The notes: a model not told the origin generated them from the sequence alone. Shown: positions 25,824-36,993, counted from the first letter of the stretch. The stretch is DNA of 64,000 bases from Methylomonas sp. LW13 (GCF_016865255.1 NZ_CP033381.1:496001-560000); one strand, 5' to 3'. A program made the numbers and translations.

Positions 25824-26701
25824 TGTATTTTTCCAGGGTCAGGATACGGCCGGATATTTACAAATCGTCGCAGTTGGCGAGGGTATTGGAAGGCAACGTT
25901 TACGGTTGTCATCAATTGTTATGGGATTTGTTCCCGGAACAGGACAAACGGACTTTTCTCTATCGCGAAGAAATTGCCCGCGAACAGATTGGTCCGTCGC
26001 CGGCGGTACGCGGCGAGCCCTTGTATTACGTCGTTTCGCAAAATAAGCCTATTGAGCTTGAAGGATCGTTGTTCAAGGTCGAGAGTAAAGAATACGACCC
26101 ACGATTGGCGAACGGCCTATGCCTGCAATTCGATTGCCGGGTCAACCCAGTGGTCAGTCGGCAAGGCAAAAAGCATGATGTGGCGATGGATGCGCAATTG
26201 CAGTTTTTGGCGTCGTTGATCAAATCGCATGGCCTGGATGTTTCTTTGCCCGCCAAAACCGATAAAGGTATTTACAAAAGGCTGTTACTGGAAAAGGGCG
26301 GGGCGGCGTTGGAGGCTGAATTATCCGAATTATTGGCTGGGGATCGTTACTACGCCGAGCGTTTGGGGCAAATTTCCGGCTTGGCTGATAAGTTGGAATG
26401 GGCGATCAAAGCCTGCGTCGATCAGGCACTGACTAGTTGGATGATCAAGCAAGGCGAGCGTTGCGGATTTACGTTACTGAGCGGCGATGACGGTTTACCC
26501 AAGTTGCAAAACAGCACTTACGCATGGCACGGCTTGCAGCAAAAGGCTGTCAAAAAAGGCGAAAAATCCGGCTTTAGCTCGGTCGATTTCACCGGCGAAC
26601 TGCAAATCACCGACGCCGAAAAATTTCGCCAAACCCTGTTCACCGGCCTGGGCCGGGCCAAGGCATTTGGTTGTGGTTTGCTGATGGTGCGGCGGTTATA
26701 A
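25823..26701 (+). CDS. casE: CRISPR RNA endonuclease Cas6e (CasE), enlarged
   Basis: 292 residues, against about 200-210 in the E. coli and Thermus proteins. The N-terminal RAMP fold with the putative catalytic His (GNVYGCHQLLWDLF, near residue 33) and the C-terminal half (SSVDFTGELQITD, then GLGRAKAFGCGLLMV) are standard. Between KHDVAMDA (~residue 120) and WMIKQGERCGFTL (~210) lies an extra ~85-residue, charged, helical segment. Cas6e cuts the repeat hairpin and stays bound to it. The ATG at 25823, after GGGAGG, is chosen over upstream in-frame starts. Confidence 0.92.
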   Translation: MYFSRVRIRPDIYKSSQLARVLEGNVYGCHQLLWDLFPEQDKRTFLYREEIAREQIGPSPAVRGEPLYYVVSQNKPIELEGSLFKVESKEYDPRLANGLCLQFDCRVNPVVSRQGKKHDVAMDAQLQFLASLIKSHGLDVSLPAKTDKGIYKRLLLEKGGAALEAELSELLAGDRYYAERLGQISGLADKLEWAIKACVDQALTSWMIKQGERCGFTLLSGDDGLPKLQNSTYAWHGLQQKAVKKGEKSGFSSVDFTGELQITDAEKFRQTLFTGLGRAKAFGCGLLMVRRL

Positions 26702-26710
26702 TTCGGACTT

Positions 26711-26725
26711 AATTCAGTCTGAATT
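26711..26725. promoter_or_regulatory. Palindrome before the Phd/ParE pair (operator candidate)
   Basis: AATTCAG-T-CTGAATT has perfect 7-bp arms and lies 24 bases before the antitoxin ATG. Phd-type antitoxins repress their own operons by binding such sites, so this is probably the autoregulatory operator. Confidence 0.5.
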
Positions 26726-26748
26726 TATTTCATTGCGAGCAAAACCAA

Positions 26749-27024
26749 ATGAAACTATCCGAAAACATAAAACCCATCAGTTACTTAAAAGCCAACGCCG
26801 CTGAGGTGATCGAAAAATTAAAAACCGATCACCAGCCTATGGTCATCACCCAAAACGGCGAGGCGGCGATGGTGGTACAGTCGGTAGCCGATTACGAGCA
26901 AACTCAGGAAACCCTGGCCTTGCTGAAAATGTTGGCGCAAAGTCAGCAAGCGCTAGCGGAAGGCAAAACGGTGTCCAGCGCAGAGGCGTTTAGTCGTTTA
27001 CGCGAACGGCGCGGCTTGGCATGA
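26749..27024 (+). CDS. Phd/YefM family antitoxin
   Basis: 91 residues. The N-terminal DNA-binding part is NIKPISYLKANAAEVIEKLK followed by PMVITQNGEAAMVVQS, the Phd/YefM core. The C-terminal helix (KMLAQSQQALAEGKTVSSAEAFSRL) should wrap the toxin. It overlaps the toxin gene by four bases (ATGA). It is placed between casE and cas1, where most type I-E loci have nothing. Confidence 0.9.
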   Translation: MKLSENIKPISYLKANAAEVIEKLKTDHQPMVITQNGEAAMVVQSVADYEQTQETLALLKMLAQSQQALAEGKTVSSAEAFSRLRERRGLA

Positions 27025-27350
27025 GTGTCCCGGTACGACTGACCGAACCGGCCTTGGCCGATTTGCTGGCTATCAATGATTATTTCCTAGTGGAAGTCAG
27101 TGATAAGGTGGCAGCAAAAATCATCGATGCCCTCGAAACAGCCGTCAATAGCCTCGCGGATTTGAACGAGCGTGGAACCGTACCTAAAGAGTTACTGGGT
27201 TTGGGCATACGCCAATATCGACAAATCATCGTAAAACCCTATCGCATCATCTATCAACGCATGCCTGAACAAGTGGTCGTCCATGCCATTCTGGATGGGC
27301 GCCGCGATATGCAAACACTGTTAACCCAGCGATTGATAGGCGCTCTCTAG
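27021..27350 (+). CDS. RelE/ParE family toxin
   Basis: 109 residues. The fold is visible in VRLTEPALADLLAINDYF, then LGLGIRQYRQIIVKPYRIIYQRMPEQVVVHAILDGRRDM, the usual RelE/ParE C-terminal strand series with R-Y-R-I-I-Y. Whether it cuts mRNA (RelE) or poisons gyrase (ParE) cannot be decided from sequence. It is coupled to the antitoxin and lies 34 bases before cas1. Confidence 0.9.
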   Translation: MSVPVRLTEPALADLLAINDYFLVEVSDKVAAKIIDALETAVNSLADLNERGTVPKELLGLGIRQYRQIIVKPYRIIYQRMPEQVVVHAILDGRRDMQTLLTQRLIGAL

Positions 27351-27384
27351 CCGAACGATCCCCAAAATTAAGGATGATTTACCC

Positions 27385-28600
<1,216 letters not shown>

Positions 28601-28739
28601 GGGTGCACTAAATTCCTGTTGGGATATAGGGCGCTGTAAGGGTAGTCGCCAGCTTTTTAACAACTTGGAAAATACCGAAAAATTTGGTGGAAATTTAGCC
28701 AGGTTGTTTTTATATGCGTAACAATGAGTTACGATTAGT
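28601..28739 (+). promoter_or_regulatory. CRISPR leader with IHF-like site
   Basis: An AT-rich stretch between cas2 and the first repeat. TAACAATGAGTTA at 28719-28731 matches the IHF consensus WATCAANNNNTTR at all but one defined position and ends eight bases before repeat 1, close to where IHF bends the E. coli type I-E leader. Its side next to cas1-cas2 and the decayed last repeat both place the leader here. Confidence 0.7.
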
Positions 28740-31700
28740 GTGTTCCCCGCACCCGCGGGGATGAACCGTGGTCAGAGCTTTATCCCGCTGTCGATGTGCG
28801 TGTTCCCCGCACCCGCGGGGATGAACCGAGTCCGCTGCCGCCGCACAAGTTGCTGCCGACGTGTTCCCCGCACCCGCGGGGATGAACCGTCTTCAATCGT
28901 GCCGTCCAAATGGGTGCAACGGTGTTCCCCGCACCCGCGGGGATGAACCGATTGATTTGATCTTGAGGTAAAGCTGAGTCATGTGTTCCCCGCACCCGCG
29001 GGGATGAACCGCCCCGGCAGCGATTATGACCCGGCGAGTTTCCGTGTTCCCCGCACCCGCGGGGATGAACCGAAAAATTATTCATCACTGAATATGATAA
29101 ACGAGTGTTCCCCGCACCCGCGGGGATGAACCGTTAATTTCTTCGGTTCAATTTCCGCGTTAGAAGTGTTCCCCGCACCCGCGGGGATGAACCGCCGAGC
29201 CGTTTGAAAAGGTGAGAGATGCAACGTGTTCCCCGCACCCGCGGGGATGAACCGGATAAGCTGTCGGCGAGTGATAATCCCCAGACGTGTTCCCCGCACC
29301 CGCGGGGATGAACCGGCGACGCCGGAAATCGTCGCGGTTATTTTAAAGTGTTCCCCGCACCCGCGGGGATGAACCGGCTGCACGTAGTTATCACCCATCT
29401 CCAACACCGTGTTCCCCGCACCCGCGGGGATGAACCGTCAATGCAGTTCTTTCCAGTTATCTGCATAAAGTGTTCCCCGCACCCGCGGGGATGAACCGTT
29501 GGCTTCGCCGACAATTACAGGGCGTATTGTGTGTTCCCCGCACCCGCGGGGATGAACCGCTCATGCCCACTTTGTCGCCTTTAATTTCTTCGTGTTCCCC
29601 GCACCCGCGGGGATGAACCGCCTCGACAAGTTGGGGAACTGGATTAGAGCAGGTGTTCCCCGCACCCGCGGGGATGAACCGGTTATTGCCATATGCAACC
29701 AAAACCCGCCTAGGTGTTCCCCGCACCCGCGGGGATGAACCGCACCATAGCATAGCCAGAATAAACAGAAAAACGTGTTCCCCGCACCCGCGGGGATGAA
29801 CCGTTCGTTTAGTTCATCATCGCTCAGTGGTTCGCGTGTTCCCCGCACCCGCGGGGATGAACCGCACAGACCGGTAAACCAGATCCACTGCCTGTACGTG
29901 TTCCCCGCACCCGCGGGGATGAACCGAATACGGCACTTTTTTAAAGAACATAGGCACTGTGTTCCCCGCACCCGCGGGGATGAACCGGCTTTGGCCAGCT
30001 TGTCGGCGGATTGGGTAATGTGTTCCCCGCACCCGCGGGGATGAACCGTTATTGGGGGCGATTGCATGATTAACTTATTAGTGTTCCCCGCACCCGCGGG
30101 GATGAACCGAATTAACCGAGCACCCCATATAAAGAGCATAGGTGTTCCCCGCACCCGCGGGGATGAACCGGCGATTGGCATTGCCCAGTGGCATCCTGAT
30201 AGGTGTTCCCCGCACCCGCGGGGATGAACCGGAAAACGGGATGGCGCTCTCCTTGTAGCCCGCGTGTTCCCCGCACCCGCGGGGATGAACCGCAAAATTA
30301 AGCTCTGCTACCGCATCAAATTTCCGTGTTCCCCGCACCCGCGGGGATGAACCGCTATGGGTGTTTGGCGTAGTTTCGTCAATCATGTGTTCCCCGCACC
30401 CGCGGGGATGAACCGCCGACCTGGAAATACCGACCAGACCCCCGGACGTGTTCCCCGCACCCGCGGGGATGAACCGATAGCCGGCGCGCCGTCGTGTATC
30501 CCCGCGATGTGTTCCCCGCACCCGCGGGGATGAACCGCGTTCTCTTGGTGCGTACCAGAGCGACAGGTCGTGTTCCCCGCACCCGCGGGGATGAACCGCT
30601 TAGAGCATGACCGACACAACGGCTCAACCGGTGTTCCCCGCACCCGCGGGGATGAACCGTTGTGCCCGTCTTGCAATGGGTCTGGTGTTAAGTGTTCCCC
30701 GCACCCGCGGGGATGAACCGCCAAAATTGCATCTGTGCTATGCGCTGGGGATGTGTTCCCCGCACCCGCGGGGATGAACCGCCTGCCCGGAAACGGAGCG
30801 GGCTTTTTTTATGGTGTTCCCCGCACCCGCGGGGATGAACCGCTGACTAAGCGGGAAGTGCGCGAGGGTTTGCAGTGTTCCCCGCACCCGCGGGGATGAA
30901 CCGCTGACGATGCCGCCGAGCATGGATAAAACGAAGTGTTCCCCGCACCCGCGGGGATGAACCGCACTGACCGCGTCTTAACCATCAGCCACGAAAGTGT
31001 TCCCCGCACCCGCGGGGATGAACCGGCACTACCATATGAGTATAACCGTACAATTCAGTGTTCCCCGCACCCGCGGGGATGAACCGGATTTTGCTAAATC
31101 TCTGGTTTCGGCGTTGATGTGTTCCCCGCACCCGCGGGGATGAACCGTCCAGATTGACGTTAACCACGGCCAGCGTCAGGTGTTCCCCGCACCCGCGGGG
31201 ATGAACCGTTGCGCGCGGGATTTTGCGCTTGGCCAGAATTGTGTTCCCCGCACCCGCGGGGATGAACCGCCGGTGGCATTGGGTTATGACCCTAGCCGCA
31301 CGTGTTCCCCGCACCCGCGGGGATGAACCGGCGATGATGTAGGCCTTAAACACTTCCGCCTGGTGTTCCCCGCACCCGCGGGGATGAACCGAATTGAATA
31401 CATCGCAACAAAAGACCGTGAAAGTGTTCCCCGCACCCGCGGGGATGAACCGGCGGCAAACGCCTGCAAGAAGCCATCGACGAAGTGTTCCCCGCACCCG
31501 CGGGGATGAACCGCCAGCACAGCGCATTTCAATGCAGCTTCAATCGTGTTCCCCGCACCCGCGGGGATGAACCGCCGCTTCACTAATCAAAGCGTTCTCA
31601 TAGGCGGTGTTCCCCGCACCCGCGGGGATGAACCGTCAAACAAACATCCTACTTATGGTTTGCCAAGGTGTTCCCCGCACCCGCGGGGATGAACCGTGCA

Positions 31701-32611
31701 GAATCGGCCCGTGGTAGGCGTTGGCATTGTGTTCCCCGCACCCGCGGGGATGAACCGTTAACAACCAGCTAACCAGGAGTAGGAAAAATGTGTTCCCCGC
31801 ACCCGCGGGGATGAACCGCGGCGGCTCTTTGGCGCTGAATGAGCCCGGTTGTGTTCCCCGCACCCGCGGGGATGAACCTACTTTGCCTGCCGGCTATTCA
31901 GTTTGATCGTGGTGTTCCCCGCACCCGCGGGGATGAACCGGCGAGTTTAACGGCAACGCTTACAACTACGTGGTGTTCCCCGCACCCGCGGGGATGAACC
32001 GCCAGGAAAGTTCGACCACATCGGCGGTCGTCAGTGTTCCCCGCACCCGCGGGGATGAACCGCACCAATCCAAAAAGGCAACCAACGCAAAGTGGTGTTC
32101 CCCGCACCCGCGGGGATGAACCGTATGGAGTTGCCTGTTGGGTATAGCATCTGCAGTGTTCCCCGCACCCGCGGGGATGAACCGCGGGTAAGCACCGCTT
32201 TTTGTGAGCCTTCGCCGTGTTCCCCGCACCCGCGGGGATGAACCGTCAACGATGCTATCTCGCCACCGTTAAACCCGGTGTTCCCCGCACCCGCGGGGAT
32301 GAACCGTTTTGGAATTTTGCCCAGGCGTCTATGTCGGCGTGTTCCCCGCACCCGCGGGGATGAACCGCCAAAACTCACCCTCATCGCTTTCATATGTGCG
32401 TGTTCCCCGCACCCGCGGGGATGAACCGCCACGAAAAAGCCGCCAAGATTCGCGAGGATTGTGTTCCCCGCACCCGCGGGGATGAACCGACTGAGCGCAA
32501 AAGCGAAGTTAAACGCTGTAAGTGTTCCCCGCACCCGCGGGGATGAACCAGGTTATGTCGCACCTAATTCTGGCGCTGTAGCGTGTTCCCCGCACCCGCG
32601 GGGATGAATGA
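28740..32611 (+). CRISPR. Type I-E CRISPR array, 64 repeats and 63 spacers
   Basis: The 29-bp repeat starts GTGTTCCCCGCACCCGCG and ends GGGGATGAACCG; its GC stem is followed by the ATGAACCG handle. By direct reading I count 64 repeats from 28740 to 32583 (start of the last). Spacers are 32 bp except numbers 1 and 8 (31 bp) and 19 and 26 (33 bp). Repeat 52 (31851) ends in T, repeat 63 (32522) ends in A, and repeat 64 ends TGA in place of CCG. I saw no duplicated spacer. All open frames across the array (FPAPAGMN or SSPRVRGT type) are artefacts of the repeat. Confidence 0.98.
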
Positions 32612-32932
32612 CTTGTTGTTGATCTTCCTCATATCGACTCGTGGCGTTTGTGCAAGTGTCGAGGTATGGAATGCGGGGGATATTCTAGCGGAACGGGTAT
32701 CTCTGATCGGCTTGCCGGCAGGGAAATTGCTAAAATGGCCTGTTGGCAGGCGAAGTGGATGTTTTTCGGTATTCGTTGATTCGGTTTGTATTAGCTCGGT
32801 TCCCCGGGATTAGAAGAGGATTTTATATGATGTTGCAGCAAGGCTTCGCCGATGTTACCAGGGTCGATGCGCGGGAGATGGTGGTCTTAAACAGCCGCAA
32901 ATGTCGCGGATTTGCTGGTGTCATTAACTGAT
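32612..32932. other. Gene-free trailer of the CRISPR array
   Basis: I see no gene, RNA or repeat here. Frames running out of the last repeat are not credible. Confidence 0.5.
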
Positions 32933-33154
32933 ATGAACAAGATTCCACCCAAACGCGGCCTGGGCCGCGGGCTTGAAGCATTGTTAACCGATATGCCGGC
33001 TAAATCGGTAGCGGATAAATCAAGCATTAAGGCGGAAACCGTTCCGGGGCCAGCCGTCCGCCAAGAAAATAGCGATTTGCTTCAAGAAGCCGAAGTGTTA
33101 AAGACCCTGTTGGAGGAACTTGAAAACGTGTTGAGTGACTTCAATCCAGATTAG
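32933..33154 (+). CDS. Short protein with a ParB-type N-terminal motif
   Basis: 73 residues. The start MNKIPPKRGLGRGLEALL is the conserved N-terminal peptide of chromosomal ParB proteins, which contacts ParA. What follows is a polar linker and an acidic coiled-coil-like helix (LLQEAEVLKTLLEELENVL); the ParB box and HTH domains are absent. It may be a truncated ParB copy or a dedicated small ParA-ATPase activator. The gene is intact and ends in its own stop. Confidence 0.6.
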   Translation: MNKIPPKRGLGRGLEALLTDMPAKSVADKSSIKAETVPGPAVRQENSDLLQEAEVLKTLLEELENVLSDFNPD

Positions 33155-33205
33155 CCTATTAATTAGTCTTTAAGTATCGATTTTCCAGCTATGACCATAA
33201 CCCAC

Positions 33206-33260
33206 CGGCTATTTTGGATTTCTGCTTTCGCGGGTATGGCGACTCCAGATACGTTAAGGG
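33206..33260. repeat. Decayed fragment of the dispersed ~100-bp repeat
   Basis: The segment with GGATTTCTGCTTTCGCGGG and CCAGATACGTTAAGG resembles the right half of the repeats at 2098-2198 and 37577-37679. It is only a partial match. Confidence 0.4.
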
Positions 33261-33396
33261 GCGGGCTAATATTAAATGCCCATTTGATCAGGGTTTCGGA
33301 AGCGGGTTTGCCGGGCATGGCAAAAGACTATTTGCTACTAAATGCCTCTCGGCAACATCGTACGCAGAGTCAAGATAGGGTAGGAAACATGTCAAA

Positions 33397-33473
33397 TGGC
33401 GCGCCCGAGAGGATTCGAACCTCTGGCCTCAGCCTCCGGAGGGCTGCGCTCTATCCAGCTGAGCTACGGGCGC
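33397..33473 (-). tRNA. tRNA-Arg (CCG)
   Basis: A 77-nt cloverleaf on the minus strand with encoded CCA. The acceptor is GCGCCCG/CGGGCGC, the D-arm GCTC/GAGC and the T-arm carries GTTCGAATCC. The anticodon loop centres on CCG, as in E. coli argX. Confidence 0.95.
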
Positions 33474-33626
33474 TATGTGATTTGCGGTCAAGCGGTTTAG
33501 GCTTTTTACCCTAATCCTGAAAACCCAAGGGGATTTCCTTTCAGGATACGTATCGGCCACTGGACCGAATCGGGTGAGCGGGCCATTATAAGATTAAATG
33601 CCGTTAAAGTCATTGCCAATCCTGGC

Positions 33627-34199
33627 TTAAATAGCGGTTTTTCCTTTATTAAGTTTCGCCAGCAGCTGTTTTTGCCGATTCAGCCGTTCGGACTTTTCCG
33701 CTTCCGCTTTGGCTTGCCGCCGGCTTTTGGCTTGGTGGCGCTGTCTGGATTGCTCCGCATTAGCGGCGGTCCATTCGGCGTTCGCCGGGATCATGCTGAT
33801 ACAGTTGACCGGGCAGGGGGCGATGCATAATTCGCAACCAGTGCATAAGGTGGCGATGACGGTATGCATCTGCTTAGATGCACCGAGAATGGCGTCGGTG
33901 GGGCAAGGCGGCAGGCATTTGGTGCAGCCTATGCAATTTGCCTCGTCGATTACGGCCACTTGCAAAGGCTGCGTCATACCGAACGCCGGATTCAACGGTT
34001 TGGCGGGGACGTTCAGGAAATCCGCCAATAGACGGATACCCTGGACACCGCCCGGCGGACACTGGTTTATGTCGGCTTCACCGTTTGCGATAGCTTGTGC
34101 ATACGGCCGGCATCCTTGGTAACCGCATTTGCGGCACTGGGTTTGCGGTAGCAGCGCGTCGATCTGTACGGCTAGAGATGCCTCGTGTTGCTCGCTCAT
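33627..34199 (-). CDS. rnfB: RnfB-like iron-sulfur protein
   Basis: 190 residues from the ATG at 34199. The first cluster site is CRKCGYQGC with a later Cys (NQCPPGG); two ferredoxin sites follow, [12 protein letters not shown] and [12 protein letters not shown]. The tail is a basic coiled coil ([22 protein letters not shown]). The N-terminal membrane helix of RnfB/RsxB is absent, so it may be soluble. It stands alone beside metG without the other rnf genes, so membership of an Rnf complex is not certain. Confidence 0.85.
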   Translation of the reverse strand: MSEQHEASLAVQIDALLPQTQCRKCGYQGCRPYAQAIANGEADINQCPPGGVQGIRLLADFLNVPAKPLNPAFGMTQPLQVAVIDEANCIGCTKCLPPCPTDAILGASKQMHTVIATLCTGCELCIAPCPVNCISMIPANAEWTAANAEQSRQRHQAKSRRQAKAEAEKSERLNRQKQLLAKLNKGKTAI

Positions 34200-34229
34200 G
34201 ACCAATAAGCTGTCTTGCGGCCTCTTGCT

Positions 34230-36299
34230 TTATTTAACCCGCATGCCCGGTTGCGCGCCTTGGTCCGGCGATAGCACCCAGATGTCTTTGCCGCCGGGTC
34301 CGGCCGCCAATACCATGCCTTCCGAGGTGCCGAAGCGCATTTTGCGCGGCTTTAGATTTGCCACTACCACGGTCAATTTGCCTTCCAGTTCTTCCGGGGC
34401 GTAGGCCGATTTAATGCCGGCGAAGATATTGCGGGTTTCGGTCCCCAAATCCACCGTCAGTTGCAGCAGCTTTTCGGCGCCTTCCACCGATTCGGCTTTG
34501 ACGATGCGACCGATGCGCAAATCAATTTTGGCAAAGTCTTCGATCTCTATCGCTTCAGCAATCGGCTCGGCTATCGCTTTTGCTACTTGCTCGGGATTGT
34601 TTTTCACTGCGGCAGCTTGTTTGCCCGGCTTGGCTACAACCGGTGGCGTCTTTTCCAGATTTTCTTTGGAGGCTTCTACAATCGCGGCGATTTTGTCCGG
34701 CTCTACGCGGGTCATCAGCGGTGTAAAGCTATTGATTTTGTGGCCGAGCAGCGGCTGGGCATCGCTCGGCCAGCTTTGTGTGGGAATGTTCAAAAAGCTT
34801 TCGGCGTTGTTTGCCAGCGTCGGAACCACCGGGCGCAGATAAGCTACCAGCATCCGAAACAGATCCACGCCCATGCTGCACACGGCATGTAACTCGGCGT
34901 CTTTGCCTTCTTCCTTGGCGATCAGCCAGGGTTTTTTCTCGTCGATATACTGATTGGCTTTGTCGGCTAACGCCATGATTTCCCTCATCGCTTTGCCGAA
35001 TTCGCGACTTTCGTATAAATCGGCAATCGTGCTGTTGGCGTCGACAAACTGTTGGAATAAGGCCGGTTCGGCGCATTCTGCCGAAAGCAGACCGTCGAAA
35101 CGCTTGGCGATGAAGCCGGAACAGCGGCTGGCGATGTTGACCACTTTGCCGACCAGGTCGGAATTGACACGCTGGCTGAAATCGTCGAAGTTCAAGTCGA
35201 TGTCATCTACGCCGGCGCTGAGTTTGGCGGCGAAGTAATAGCGCAGATATTCCGGATTCAGATGGTCCAGGTAGGTGCGGGCCTTGATGAAGGTGCCGCG
35301 CGATTTGGACATTTTCTCGCCGTTGACGGTTAAAAAGCCGTGGGCGAAAATCGCGCTGGGAGTTCTAAAGTCTGCGCCGTGCAGCATGGCCGGCCAGAAC
35401 AGGGCGTGGAAGTAAATGATGTCCTTGCCAATGAAATGGTACAGCTCGGTGGTGCTGTCTTTTTGCCAAAACTGGTCGAAATCCAGGCCTTGACGGTCGC
35501 AGAAGTGCTTGAAGCTGGCCATGTAACCGATGGGTGCATCCAGCCAGACATAGAAATACTTGCCCGGCGCATCGGGAATTTCAAAGCCGAAATACGGCGC
35601 ATCGCGGGAAATATCCCATTGCTGCAAGCCGTTCTCCAGCCATTCGGCCATCTTGTTGCTGACTTCCGGTTGCAAGTGGCCGGCGGTGGTCCAATCGCGC
35701 AACATCTCGGCAAAATGGCCGAGTTCGAAAAAGTAATGCTCGGAATCTTTTTCGATGGGGCGCTCACCGGAAATGGCGGAGACGGCGTTTTTCAGGTCGG
35801 TGGGCGAATAGGTGGCGCCGCAGGCTTCGCAGCTGTCGCCGTATTGGTCGGTCGCGCCGCATTTCGGGCATTCGCCCTTGATGAAGCGGTCCGGCAGGAA
35901 CATGTTTTTCACCGGATCGTAAGCCTGGGTGATGCTGCGTTGTCTGATATGGCCGCCGGCGCGCAGACGTTTGTAGATCAGTGCGGAGTATTCTTTATTT
36001 TCCGGCGAATGGGTGCTGTGGTACTGATCGAACGCGACGCCAAATTCCTGGAAATCGGCGCGATGCTGTTTTTCCACATCGGCGATCAGTTGCTCCGGGG
36101 TAATGCCTTCCTTGTCTGCACGCAGCATGATCGGCGTGCCGTGGGTGTCGTCGGCGCAGACGTAGTAGCAATTGTGCCCGCGTTGTTTCTGGAACCGCAC
36201 CCAGATGTCGGTTTGAATGTATTCGACAAGGTGGCCCAAGTGGATAGGGCCGTTGGCATACGGTAAGGCGCTGGTAACAAGGATTTTTCGGTTAGACAT
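34230..36299 (-). CDS. metG: Methionyl-tRNA synthetase
   Basis: 689 residues, the long gammaproteobacterial form. The HIGH-type motif is in [13 protein letters not shown], the zinc knuckles are [18 protein letters not shown], and the KMSKS loop is [10 protein letters not shown]. The C-terminal ~105 residues are the EMAPII-like tRNA-binding domain ([19 protein letters not shown]). A linker rich in Ala and Lys separates them. It is transcribed toward rnfB, whose start is 31 bases downstream. Confidence 0.97.
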   Translation of the reverse strand: MSNRKILVTSALPYANGPIHLGHLVEYIQTDIWVRFQKQRGHNCYYVCADDTHGTPIMLRADKEGITPEQLIADVEKQHRADFQEFGVAFDQYHSTHSPENKEYSALIYKRLRAGGHIRQRSITQAYDPVKNMFLPDRFIKGECPKCGATDQYGDSCEACGATYSPTDLKNAVSAISGERPIEKDSEHYFFELGHFAEMLRDWTTAGHLQPEVSNKMAEWLENGLQQWDISRDAPYFGFEIPDAPGKYFYVWLDAPIGYMASFKHFCDRQGLDFDQFWQKDSTTELYHFIGKDIIYFHALFWPAMLHGADFRTPSAIFAHGFLTVNGEKMSKSRGTFIKARTYLDHLNPEYLRYYFAAKLSAGVDDIDLNFDDFSQRVNSDLVGKVVNIASRCSGFIAKRFDGLLSAECAEPALFQQFVDANSTIADLYESREFGKAMREIMALADKANQYIDEKKPWLIAKEEGKDAELHAVCSMGVDLFRMLVAYLRPVVPTLANNAESFLNIPTQSWPSDAQPLLGHKINSFTPLMTRVEPDKIAAIVEASKENLEKTPPVVAKPGKQAAAVKNNPEQVAKAIAEPIAEAIEIEDFAKIDLRIGRIVKAESVEGAEKLLQLTVDLGTETRNIFAGIKSAYAPEELEGKLTVVVANLKPRKMRFGTSEGMVLAAGPGGKDIWVLSPDQGAQPGMRVK

Positions 36300-36558
36300 G
36301 GGGTTAAAACAGCCTGGGAAAATGAGGGCGGATTATGGCATAAATCGCCAGGGCTTTCATGGTTTGGGCAGCGGTTTGCCGATTGCCGGCGCGTTACCCT
36401 GATGCGGGGGCTAGGGATGTTTGGTAATAGGGATCAGTAAGGTACAATCCCAACCAAGCCTCCAGCTTAAGCGCTATACCGTCCGGCATGGCATACTTAA
36501 AGTCGGATCGGCCTTAGCCCTTTTTGAATCACTTAAACTTATAAGAAGAGGTAACATC

Positions 36559-36960
36559 ATGAGAAAAACGTTGTTTCTGGCCATCGCGATGCTGGCTTCC
36601 GGTACTGCGGCGGCGGCTACCGATCATTACCTGTTGCGCGACGGCAATCATGTACAGCATTTGAAGATTACGACCTTGGGAAAAGACATTAACGCCACGG
36701 TGGATGTGGATTTTGAACCCAATCCCGACGAAGCTGGCAAGCACGCTTGTTCCGCAACGGTATCCGATGAAGCCAAAAGTGTTGGTGAAAACGAATTGGT
36801 CTTGAAAAAACACATTGAAGGCGAAGCGCGCTCGTGCTCAGTGAAAATTCATCTGACGCCTAACGGTGCCAAGCTGGAGCAATCGGACGAATGCACTTAC
36901 TTCGCGGCCGGTATCTGCAGTTTCTCCAGCAATGGTAAGGAACTGGTCAAAATCAAATAA
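36559..36960 (+). CDS. Exported protein of unknown function
   Basis: 133 residues from an ATG preceded by GAAGAGG. Residues 1-20 form a signal peptide (MRKTLFLAIAMLASGTAAAA). The mature part is polar with four Cys (HACSATV, RSCSVKI, DECTYF, GICSF) that could form two disulfides in the periplasm. No family is recognised. A good terminator follows. Confidence 0.75.
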   Translation: MRKTLFLAIAMLASGTAAAATDHYLLRDGNHVQHLKITTLGKDINATVDVDFEPNPDEAGKHACSATVSDEAKSVGENELVLKKHIEGEARSCSVKIHLTPNGAKLEQSDECTYFAAGICSFSSNGKELVKIK

Positions 36961-36966
36961 ATCCCT

Positions 36967-36993
36967 GGCGCAATGGCTTTGGCTTATTGCGCC
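36967..36993 (+). terminator. Intrinsic terminator
   Basis: GGCGCAAT at 36967-36974 pairs with ATTGCGCC at 36986-36993. A T-rich tail, GTCTTTTCTTTTC, follows. Confidence 0.85.

Noticed and set aside
28740-32607. Many open frames with [24 protein letters not shown] or FIPAGAGNT repeats
   Set aside because: They are translations of the CRISPR repeat and spacers, not proteins.
28740-32611. Spacers targeting other parts of this window
   Set aside because: I noticed no match by eye apart from the mini-CRISPR spacer; an exhaustive search was not possible.
32583-32813. Frame starting in the last CRISPR repeat
   Set aside because: The start codon lies in the repeat and the remainder has no protein-like features.
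33191-33514. Frame across the tRNA-Arg gene
   Set aside because: It reads through a tRNA and a repeat fragment.
35340-36266. 308-codon frame antisense to metG
   Set aside because: Shadow of a conserved gene; no ribosome site or recognisable domain.
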